DNA of 31,972 bases from PALSA-505 sp035308365 (GTDB taxonomy: Bacteria; Actinomycetota; Actinomycetes; Streptosporangiales; Streptosporangiaceae): positions 1 through 31,972 of the forward strand of contig DATGGU010000054.1 in the NCBI GenBank assembly GCA_035308365.1, read 5' to 3'. Under the pieces are notes generated by a model that saw only the letters and a program-made list of their open reading frames with translations, was not told the DNA's origin and did not search any database. Positions 1-5,961 of the stretch are shown in pieces (position 1 is the first letter of the stretch; each line of letters starts with the position of its first letter). The position numbers and the translations under genes were made by a program.

Positions 1-1
1 G

Positions 2-208
2 ATCCCGTATCCCACCGGGGCCGGCCGCTGGTTCCCGGTCGTGTCGGGTGGCTGGCTGCTGGCGGCGGTGGTGGCCGTGCTGTTCGCGCCCGGGACCGCG
101 CGGCGGCTGGGCATCGCTCTGGCCGCCAGGGAGGGAATCGCGGCGGAGCCGCCCGGCGCGCCGGTGTCCAGGCCCGGGCTGGCCACGGCCGGGGACGACG
201 CCACGTAA
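2..208 (+). CDS. C-terminal fragment of a probable membrane transporter
   Basis: An open frame enters from the left edge and ends at a TAA at 206-208, giving 68 residues without a start. The first half contains one hydrophobic segment (GGWLLAAVVAVLFA) followed by a basic, then proline- and alanine-rich tail. That is how many amino-acid or sugar permeases end: a last membrane helix and a short cytoplasmic tail. The family cannot be named from this fragment. It converges on the minus-strand gene ending at 428, with a strong hairpin between them. Confidence 0.5.
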   Translation: MPYPTGAGRWFPVVSGGWLLAAVVAVLFAPGTARRLGIALAAREGIAAEPPGAPVSRPGLATAGDDAT

Positions 209-390
209 CCCGTTACCGGCCGGTCAGGCCCGCGTCGTGGGCCAGCAAGCCGGGCTGGGTCCGGTTGGCGTCGTATGCCCGGCGTTGTATGCCCGGCCGC
301 GGGACCCGCCTTTCGCCGGCCGCGGACCAGGCCACCGGCCCTGCCGCGGCCACCCGCCGCTGGCCTGCAATGGGCTGCGTGCTGGCGGCA

Positions 391-421
391 AGCGGCCGCC
401 GGCCAGAGGCCGGCGGCCGCT
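391..421. terminator. Perfect 14-bp hairpin between convergent genes
   Basis: AGCGGCCGCCGGCC (391-404) is followed by the 3-nt loop AGA and its exact reverse complement (408-421). It sits seven bases beyond the stop codon of the minus-strand gene ending at 428 and downstream of the plus-strand fragment ending at 208, so it can act as a terminator for both. There is no U-tract, which is common for actinobacterial terminators. Confidence 0.6.
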
Positions 422-427
422 CACGTG

Positions 428-1921
428 TCAGGGGCTGGTCGACAGGATGACCGGAATGCCCCGGTGCCGCGATGTGCCCGGGTACACCGGACCGGTGGCG
501 GCCTTCACCCTGCCACCCTTGGCCGGGAGCCCCCCGGCGGTGTACATGCCCTCGTCGTACTTCTCGCCATTGGCCGGCTTGACTCCGACCGCGAACGATG
601 AATACGCGCTGCCGCTGACGAACGCGCTGCCCATGTAGTCGCCGACGAATGCCCCGCCGGCCTGGGCGAGCTGGGACAGCTTCATCGGCCCGGCCAGGGT
701 GACCGGCGTGCCCCACGAACTGCCGGCGTTGGCCGAGGAGATGTAGCCGACCTCGAGCTGGCAGGTCGAGACCGTGCAGTTGGAGTTCGGGAAGAAGTAG
801 TAGTACAGCCCGATGCGGGCCGCCGCGCCCGAGGTGGCGGGGTCCACCCCGAAGCCCGGGTTGAAGTGGTCGGCGCCGCTGGTCACCGAGTCGATCGGCA
901 CCCGGGCCACCGAACTCCAGGACGTCCCGTTGCTGGAGTCGGAGTAGACGATGTCGTTGCTGGAGCAGCCCGAGCGGAACCGGCAGTCCTCCCAGGCCAC
1001 GTAGACCTTGCCGGCGCCGTCTTCCTCCGCCTGCGGCAGGTCGCCGGCCCGGATGCCGCCGGGATCGATGGCCACTTGGGGGTTGGCCACCAGCACGCTG
1101 GCGTTCCAGGACGACCCGCCGTTGGTGGAGGTGAACGACCGGATGGCGCCACCGTCGCTGAGGAACGGCACGACGACCGTGCCGCTGGGCTGTACCAGCG
1201 GCTGCCCGCCCAGGCCGTGCGGTGTGTCCGCCGGGCTCTTCGGCGCCGACCAGGTTGTTCCGCCGTCGGTGGAGGTGCTCATCACGACCTGGTCACCGTT
1301 GCTGGTGATGTCCCACTCGACGTAACAGTTGCCGTAGTGCGGGCTGCTCGGCGTGGTGTCGCAGGTGATCCAGTTCTTGTCGTAGCCGCCGGATGTCTTC
1401 GAGACCGTGACCGGCTTCTGCCAGGTGATGCCGTCCGTGGAACTGCTCACCGTGACGCCGAACGGGCCGTTGGGCAGGTCGAGGGTGAGGCCCGAAGCGA
1501 GCCACAGGCCGGCCTTCGGGTCGTAGGCGATGGCCGGGTCGCTGACCCGGTTCCACACGCCGCCGCCCTGGTGCCTGGTGATCCCGGGCAGGAAGCCGTG
1601 CTGCCAGGTGGTGCCGCCGTCCGTGCTGGTCGCCCAGCCGATGTCGTCGGAACCGCCACTGCTGAACCGGCCGGTCTGGAAGACGGCGACGATCGTGTTC
1701 CCGTGCGAGTAGATGTCGGGTTCGACCTCGGTGGCGTGCTCCGCCTTTGGGTTGGTGTATGGGTCCGCCGACAGGCGGGTCACTTGGGTCACGGCGGCGC
1801 TGCCGCCGGTGTGGGCCGGCAGGGCGGACGCCGTGGCGGCGGACAGCCCTGCGACCGCGAGCGATGCCGAGGCGGCCAGCGCCAGCCGGGCAAGGTGCGG
1901 ACGTGCGGAAAGTACGGACAA
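428..1921 (-). CDS. Secreted BNR-repeat / sialidase-like beta-propeller protein
   Basis: A 497-residue exported protein. I chose the TTG at 1921 as start: it has an AAAGGGAG Shine-Dalgarno six bases upstream, gives a clean Sec signal peptide (basic SARPHLAR, then a hydrophobic alanine/leucine stretch ending ATASA), and lies downstream of a good promoter at 2024-2053. The longer frame up to 2053 would begin inside that promoter. The mature part carries repeated Asp-box motifs (S-x-D-G-G-x-T-W type): STDGGTTW, STDGITW, STDGGTTW, STNGGSSW, SSNGTSW and SANAGSSW. These mark the six-bladed propeller fold of sialidases and other BNR proteins. No sialidase arginine triad could be assigned with certainty, so the substrate is open; exo-sialidase is the conventional annotation. 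Confidence 0.8.
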   Translation of the reverse strand: MSVLSARPHLARLALAASASLAVAGLSAATASALPAHTGGSAAVTQVTRLSADPYTNPKAEHATEVEPDIYSHGNTIVAVFQTGRFSSGGSDDIGWATSTDGGTTWQHGFLPGITRHQGGGVWNRVSDPAIAYDPKAGLWLASGLTLDLPNGPFGVTVSSSTDGITWQKPVTVSKTSGGYDKNWITCDTTPSSPHYGNCYVEWDITSNGDQVVMSTSTDGGTTWSAPKSPADTPHGLGGQPLVQPSGTVVVPFLSDGGAIRSFTSTNGGSSWNASVLVANPQVAIDPGGIRAGDLPQAEEDGAGKVYVAWEDCRFRSGCSSNDIVYSDSSNGTSWSSVARVPIDSVTSGADHFNPGFGVDPATSGAAARIGLYYYFFPNSNCTVSTCQLEVGYISSANAGSSWGTPVTLAGPMKLSQLAQAGGAFVGDYMGSAFVSGSAYSSFAVGVKPANGEKYDEGMYTAGGLPAKGGRVKAATGPVYPGTSRHRGIPVILSTSP

Positions 1922-2023
1922 TGAATGGCTCCCTTTCCGGAACGACCTGACCGCACGCCGGTGAAGGGGCCGAAACCACCGTGTGCTACCCAGGCCTAGA
2001 ACATGGGTGGTGACCTCGGGCGG

Positions 2024-2053
2024 ATAGTAGCTTCCGGCAAAATTGCCCGTCAA
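2024..2053 (-). promoter_or_regulatory. Sigma-70-type promoter of the BNR protein with palindrome in its spacer
   Basis: On the minus strand TTGACG (2053-2048) is followed after 18 bases by TACTAT (2029-2024), a near-consensus pair that would start transcription about 95 bases before the TTG start at 1921. The spacer contains GGCAAAATTGCC (2036-2047), with inverted 5-base arms, a placement where a bound repressor would block RNA polymerase. Confidence 0.55.
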
Positions 2054-2227
2054 CAGCCCTTAAAGTGGGACAAATCTCCGTTTTCGGATCACTCCCCGCG
2101 GTCCGGATGGCGACGAGCACCCCTTCGGCCGGCCGCCCGGCCACTGCCGGGATCCGAAGCTGGCTTGCGGCCCGGCCGAGCTGTCCTGGCGGGTCCCGGC
2201 GGCCGGGCGCGGCCTGGCCCGGCCGCC

Positions 2228-2241
2228 GGTGAACGTTCACC
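2228..2241. promoter_or_regulatory. 14-bp perfect palindrome GGTGAACGTTCACC
   Basis: A fully self-complementary 14-mer in the 621-base divergent region between the BNR gene (-) and the RiPP-type cluster (+). Its form fits a dimeric repressor site, for example LacI- or TetR-type. Which of the two units it serves is unknown. Confidence 0.35.
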
Positions 2242-2267
2242 CCTGCGAAGCGCGCCACCGGCCTGCA

Positions 2268-2292
2268 GTGAAAGGGGTGAAAGCAGTGAAAG
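2268..2292 (+). repeat. Three GTGAAAG direct repeats at 9-base spacing
   Basis: GTGAAAG begins at 2268, 2277 and 2286. The short direct-repeat array lies in the divergent regulatory region and may be an activator binding site. The 9-base period differs from the 11 or 22 bases typical of SARP regulators. Confidence 0.35.
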
Positions 2293-2342
2293 CTGGCCGC
2301 AACTGAGGCGGCCGGTATTAACGGATAAACTGGAACGTCAGA

Positions 2343-2432
2343 TTGACTGTGTTGACTGACCGTCATCATAGTTGATCTGGAATGATGGCGGTTGATTTTA
2401 TTCCGAGCCTTTGATTACTCAAATTTATGAGT
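2343..2432 (+). promoter_or_regulatory. AT-rich probable control region of the RiPP-type cluster
   Basis: Unlike its surroundings this stretch is AT-rich. A TTGACT at 2343 with CATAGT 18 bases later could be a weak promoter. GTTGA recurs at 2351, 2371 and 2391, exactly 20 bases apart, so all copies lie on one face of the helix. An inverted repeat ACTCA...TGAGT follows at 2417-2432. The downstream gene begins at 2543. I see no gene in 2054-2542; the assignment as promoter is inference. Confidence 0.35.
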
Positions 2433-2542
2433 TCATGAATCTTGCCTTACCGGCGATCGTGCGTACTCTTGAAATGGCCAGGGCAAAAGACCCGGGTTAG
2501 CCACTTCACCTGCTCTGACGTGGTCACCGGAAGGGCAGTGAG

Positions 2543-3391
2543 ATGGCGTTGCTTCCGCATTACCTGGTGGCCACGGAATCCCTGGCGTACCGGCTGTTCG
2601 GTGTTACCAGGGACAAGTCCGTCTGGCGGGCGCAGGACATCCTGCGGGCGGGGGAGCACACCGCCGACCCGGCGCGTGCCGAAATCGCCTGGCGATCCGC
2701 GTCGCGCGGTTATTACGCGGAACAGGCGGGCCTGGTCGCGGCGGCGAAGCTGGCGGCGGACACCGACGACCCGGTGTTCCGCCTCGGCCTGGCGCTGGCT
2801 GCGGCGGACGAGGCCAGGCACGCCGATGCCTTCTACCAGTACGCCCGGGCGGCCGGCGGGGAGCTGGAGGACTGCCACGAGCTGATCCAGCCGCTGGACG
2901 ACGCGCTGACCGGGCTGCCGCACCTGGGCCGCGCGCTCGTGCACACCATGCTCGAAGGGTTCGCGGCCGATGACTTTCACCTGCTGAGCATGGAGTTCGC
3001 CGACGATGCGATCGGGGCGCTGTACGGCGTCATCCGGCGTGACGAGGTGCAGCACGTGGCCATCGGGCTGAGCTACCTGGCCCGGGTGTCGGCCACCCGG
3101 GCCGGCCGCGAGCTGTGGGCTGCCCACGGCGCCCAGTGGCACGCCACCGGCCTGGAGTTCACCTACCTGGACGCGGTCGCGCGTTCGCACGCCAGGCAGC
3201 TCGGCCGGGATCCGGCTGCCGTCCGGCAGTGGTTCTGGCGCCGTCACCGCGCACGGCTCTCGGCGGCCGGTATCGCACCCACAACCGCCGGGATCGGAAA
3301 AACGGAAGGAGGTGAACAGCCAGATGACGATCGACGTGGTCAAGATCAAGGGATCGGCGCCGGGCACCTGCAAGTACATCCGCCCGATTGA
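2543..3391 (+). CDS. Ferritin-like di-iron protein, probable peptide-tailoring oxygenase
   Basis: A 282-residue, mostly helical protein with a full di-iron carboxylate ligand set in the right order: E60, E90-x-x-H93 (DEARH), E138, and E168-x-x-H171 (DEVQH). This is the pattern of ferritin-like oxygenases and oxidases such as AurF-type or RNR-R2-like enzymes, which hydroxylate, desaturate or N-oxygenate substrates. The start ATG has GGAAGGG upstream. The catalytic fold should end near residue 250. The last 28 or so residues are low in hydrophobicity and overlap, in another frame, the small peptide gene at 3324. It is the first gene of a cluster with a radical SAM RiPP maturase, so I infer that it oxidises the precursor peptide. 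The exact reaction is unknown. Confidence 0.75.
   Translation: MALLPHYLVATESLAYRLFGVTRDKSVWRAQDILRAGEHTADPARAEIAWRSASRGYYAEQAGLVAAAKLAADTDDPVFRLGLALAAADEARHADAFYQYARAAGGELEDCHELIQPLDDALTGLPHLGRALVHTMLEGFAADDFHLLSMEFADDAIGALYGVIRRDEVQHVAIGLSYLARVSATRAGRELWAAHGAQWHATGLEFTYLDAVARSHARQLGRDPAAVRQWFWRRHRARLSAAGIAPTTAGIGKTEGGEQPDDDRRGQDQGIGAGHLQVHPPD
3306..3315 (+). promoter_or_regulatory. Near-perfect Shine-Dalgarno for the nested peptide gene
   Basis: AAGGAGGTGA matches the anti-Shine-Dalgarno end of 16S rRNA over ten bases and lies eight bases before the ATG at 3324. It is the best ribosome-binding site I found in the window, although it lies inside the preceding ORF. It is the main evidence that the small ORF is translated. 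Confidence 0.75.
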
Positions 3392-3407
3392 CACCAAGAC
3401 GCGCTGA
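3324..3407 (+). CDS. Candidate RiPP precursor peptide, 27 residues
   Basis: A tiny ORF beginning MTIDVVKIKG, with GSAPGTC in the middle and ending in KTR before TGA at 3405-3407. It contains one cysteine (C16), one tyrosine (Y18), two prolines and four lysines. It overlaps the 3' end of the di-iron ORF by 68 bases in another frame and has the strongest ribosome-binding site seen here (3306-3315). Downstream come a hairpin and the radical SAM RiPP maturase. A short peptide gene with a strong start just before a RiPP maturase is the usual place for a precursor. There is no GG or other classical cleavage motif and no similarity I recognise to a known precursor family. An alternative is a small regulatory leader peptide for the hairpin that follows. 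Confidence 0.65.
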   Translation: MTIDVVKIKGSAPGTCKYIRPIDTKTR

Positions 3408-3416
3408 TAGTCCGGT

Positions 3417-3452
3417 GGCTGGGTCAGGCGATGGCCGTCGCCTGACCCAGCC
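3417..3452 (+). terminator. 15-bp perfect hairpin between peptide gene and maturase
   Basis: GGCTGGGTCAGGCGA (3417-3431), a 6-nt loop, then its exact complement (3438-3452). There is no U-tract. It starts ten bases after the peptide stop. Such intercistronic hairpins in RiPP operons commonly give partial termination or mRNA protection, so that precursor is made in excess over enzymes. That role is inferred here. Confidence 0.6.
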
Positions 3453-3501
3453 CGTCCACCAGTGAACAGAACTTTCAGGCAGAGCATTCAGGGAGACTCC
3501 A

Positions 3502-5343
3502 ATGACAGTGCCGGTGTGCCTGGTGGCCATGCCCTGGCAATCTCTGGACACGCCGTCGCTGCCGATCGGGCTGCTGACGGCGGTGGCCAAGCGGGCCGGG
3601 GTGGCCGAGCCCGCGGCCTATTACGCGAACCTGCGGTGGGCGGAATTCCTGATGGCCGCCACCGGGGACCGGATCGGCCCGGATCAATACCAGTCGGTGG
3701 CAGACGACGGCATCTTCGACGAACTGGGTGACTGGGTGTTCACCGGCGTGCTGCACGACGACCCGGACTTCGGCGTGCCGGAACTGTCGGCGTATGCGGC
3801 AGAGCACGGCGTGGACATCGCCACCGCGGCCACGATGCGGGAGCATGCCGCCGCCTTCGTGGATCTGGTGACGGCCGAGGTGCTGGAGCTGCGCCCGGCG
3901 CTGGTCGGGTTCACCTCGACGTTCATGCAGAACGTGCCGAGCCTGTCGGTGGCCAAGCGGCTGAAGCAGTTCGACCCCGGGATCCGGATCGTGTTCGGCG
4001 GCGGGAACTGTGACGGGCCGATGGGTGCGGCGATCCACCGCAACTACCGCTTTGTCGACTTCGTCGTCCGGGGCGAGGGCGAGGATGCCTTCCCCGCGCT
4101 GCTGTCCGCCCTGGCCAGCGGCGACCCGCTGGACGGCGTGCCCGGGCTGTGCTGGCGCAGGCCGGACGGCGGCCAGGAGTGCAACGCGATGCCGCCGCCG
4201 CTGCCGGCCAGCCGGATCCCGGTGCCGGACTTCACCGACTGGTTCGACCGGGTCGAAGCGTCGCCGGTCAACGAGCACATCGAGCCGAAGCTGACCATCG
4301 AGACGGCCCGCGGATGCTGGTGGGGAGAGAAACACCACTGCACGTTCTGCGGGCTCAACGGCACGCTGATGAAGTTCCGTTCCAAGGAGCCCGACGCGGT
4401 GCTGGCCGAGCTCGGCGAGCTGGTCCGCCGCCACCGCGCGCTGGACGTGATCGTGGTGGACAACATCATCGACAACAGCTTCCTGACCACGGTGCTGCCC
4501 AGGATCGCCGGACTCGGCTGGGACCTGCGCATCCACTACGAGGTCAAATCCAACCTCAAGCCGGAAGAGATCCGGGCGCTGCACGACGCCGGTGTGTGCC
4601 ACATCCAGCCCGGCATCGAAAGCCTGGTCAAGCCGGTGCTCAAGATCATGGAGAAGGGAGTCGCCCCGATCCGCAACATCCGGACCCTGCGCGACGGCGA
4701 ATCCACCGGCCTCACGGTGAGCTGGAACTGGCTGTACGGGTTCCCGGGCGAGCGGGCCGGTGACTACGCCCCGGTGCTGCGCCAGATGCCCCGGCTGGTG
4801 CACCTGCAGCCGCCGTCCGGCGCGGCCCGGATCGTGCTGGAGCGGTTCAGCCCCTACTTCAGCGATACGGCGCTGGGTTTCCCGGAGCGCACCACAGCCA
4901 AGGCCTACCGGCACGTCTACGACCTGGCCGAAGAGGACATGCGGGACATGGTCTACCTGTTCGACACCCCACCGCGCGGCCTGACCGACGCCGACGCCAA
5001 GGAACTCAATGACGTGCTGGACGCCTGGAAGGCCGGCTACCACGACAGTTCGCTGATCCGTACGGAGGAGGCCGGCGTCATCCTCATCGAGGACCGCCGG
5101 GTGGGCTGGCCAGCCGCCGGCCACCGCATCGACGACCCGGCGCTGTGTGCGGCCTACATGGAGCTGGAGCACGGCCGGTCGGTGCCCGCCCTGCTGCGTC
5201 ACCTGGCGGACAGCGGCCACCTCATGCCCGAGGCGGAGCTGGTGGCCTGGCTGGACGGCCTGGACGAGGCCGGGCTGGTCTATGGCGACCACGGGCAGTG
5301 GATCGCCCTGGCCACCACGTCGATCCCGGTCAAGGTGAAGTGA
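3502..5343 (+). CDS. B12-binding radical SAM RiPP maturase (RiPP maturation radical SAM protein 1 type)
   Basis: A 613-residue enzyme. Residues 1 to about 230 form a cobalamin-binding-like Rossmann domain (VCLVAMPW at the start, GGGNCDGPMG, VVRGEGEDAFP). The radical SAM core begins at RGCWWGEKHHCTFCGLNG, where C272, C280 and C283 give a CX7CX2C cluster motif. This spacing and the surrounding tryptophans are characteristic of the family named RiPP maturation radical SAM C-methyltransferase, or ocin-type maturase 1. Known B12 radical SAM relatives methylate unactivated carbons of peptides. GGGAGA lies five bases before the ATG. It is followed after two bases by the next gene and is probably translationally coupled to it. 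I infer that its substrate is the 27-residue peptide; the modified residue is unknown. Confidence 0.88.
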   Translation: MTVPVCLVAMPWQSLDTPSLPIGLLTAVAKRAGVAEPAAYYANLRWAEFLMAATGDRIGPDQYQSVADDGIFDELGDWVFTGVLHDDPDFGVPELSAYAAEHGVDIATAATMREHAAAFVDLVTAEVLELRPALVGFTSTFMQNVPSLSVAKRLKQFDPGIRIVFGGGNCDGPMGAAIHRNYRFVDFVVRGEGEDAFPALLSALASGDPLDGVPGLCWRRPDGGQECNAMPPPLPASRIPVPDFTDWFDRVEASPVNEHIEPKLTIETARGCWWGEKHHCTFCGLNGTLMKFRSKEPDAVLAELGELVRRHRALDVIVVDNIIDNSFLTTVLPRIAGLGWDLRIHYEVKSNLKPEEIRALHDAGVCHIQPGIESLVKPVLKIMEKGVAPIRNIRTLRDGESTGLTVSWNWLYGFPGERAGDYAPVLRQMPRLVHLQPPSGAARIVLERFSPYFSDTALGFPERTTAKAYRHVYDLAEEDMRDMVYLFDTPPRGLTDADAKELNDVLDAWKAGYHDSSLIRTEEAGVILIEDRRVGWPAAGHRIDDPALCAAYMELEHGRSVPALLRHLADSGHLMPEAELVAWLDGLDEAGLVYGDHGQWIALATTSIPVKVK

Positions 5344-5345
5344 TC

Positions 5346-5912
5346 ATGCTGATGCAAACCCTGCTGGATGGACCGGGGGCAGTGGACGGGACGGACCTGG
5401 CGGAGCTGGCCAACTCGGTGGTGGTGGCGCGCGAGCCGCTGGTGTTCGGCCGGTCGGTGGCCGCCGACCTGGACCTGCTCTACCTGCTACGGGAGGCCAC
5501 CAGCAACGCGGTGCGGCTGCGCTGGACGCTGGCCGGGATTCCCTGCCTGCCGTTGCGCAGCCACATCCACCTGGTCCCGCCCAGCGGCGGCACCGGCGAC
5601 GCGGCGGCCGGCCACGCGCGGGAGTGGGCCGCGGGCTACCGGTACGGGGCCTGCTACTACCGCAAGGGCCCGGGCTTCGTCACGGTCAAAGACGTCCGCC
5701 CTGGCGGCGAACCCGTCCGCATGACGATCTCCGACGGTGCGGAGCACTTCCTCGCCATGGCCCGGGCCAGGCACGAGAGCGACCTCGCCGCCGGCACCGC
5801 GGCGCTGCTTGACACCGCGGAACAGGCCGGGCTGCTGATCCGCGACAGCGGCCGGCTGCTGGTCCTGCCATACCAGATCAGGCACTGGCCGGTGCCCTAC
5901 ACCGCCATCTAG
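5346..5912 (+). CDS. DUF5825-like partner of the radical SAM maturase
   Basis: 188 residues from ATG 5346, with AAGGTGA seven bases upstream inside the end of the maturase gene; ATG 5352 is a second possibility. The protein is alpha/beta, without membrane segments or signal peptide. Recognisable stretches are SHIHLVPPSGG, ACYYRKGPGFVTVKDVR and a conserved end (LVLPYQIRHWPVPY). Proteins of this size and composition, as I recall annotated DUF5825, sit directly after this maturase type in actinobacteria. The family name is from memory and moderately sure. The role is unknown; substrate presentation or a regulatory partner of the maturase are guesses based on position. Confidence 0.6.
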   Translation: MLMQTLLDGPGAVDGTDLAELANSVVVAREPLVFGRSVAADLDLLYLLREATSNAVRLRWTLAGIPCLPLRSHIHLVPPSGGTGDAAAGHAREWAAGYRYGACYYRKGPGFVTVKDVRPGGEPVRMTISDGAEHFLAMARARHESDLAAGTAALLDTAEQAGLLIRDSGRLLVLPYQIRHWPVPYTAI

Positions 5913-5916
5913 GCCC

Positions 5917-5949
5917 ATCTCAGGGCGTCTTTCCGGCCAGGAAAGTATT
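5917..5949 (+). repeat. Dispersed 33-bp repeat, copy upstream of the aminotransferase
   Basis: Matches the tandem unit at 7315-7446 over its core (GGGCGTCTTTCCGGCCAGG, then AAAGT). The core CTTTCCGGCCAGGAAAG is an inverted repeat able to form a small hairpin. It fills most of the 49-base gap between the stop at 5912 and the AAGGAG ribosome-binding site at 5951. Confidence 0.7.
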
Positions 5950-5961
5950 TAAGGAGAAGTC

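Noticed and set aside
866..1924. 352-codon plus-strand frame opposite the BNR protein
   Set aside because: Antisense shadow; the minus strand has signal peptide, Asp-boxes and promoter.
3475..5292. 605-codon open frame on the minus strand opposite the radical SAM gene
   Set aside because: It mirrors the codon structure of the real gene, is rich in His/Arg/Gln/Val without motifs, and has no ribosome-binding site.
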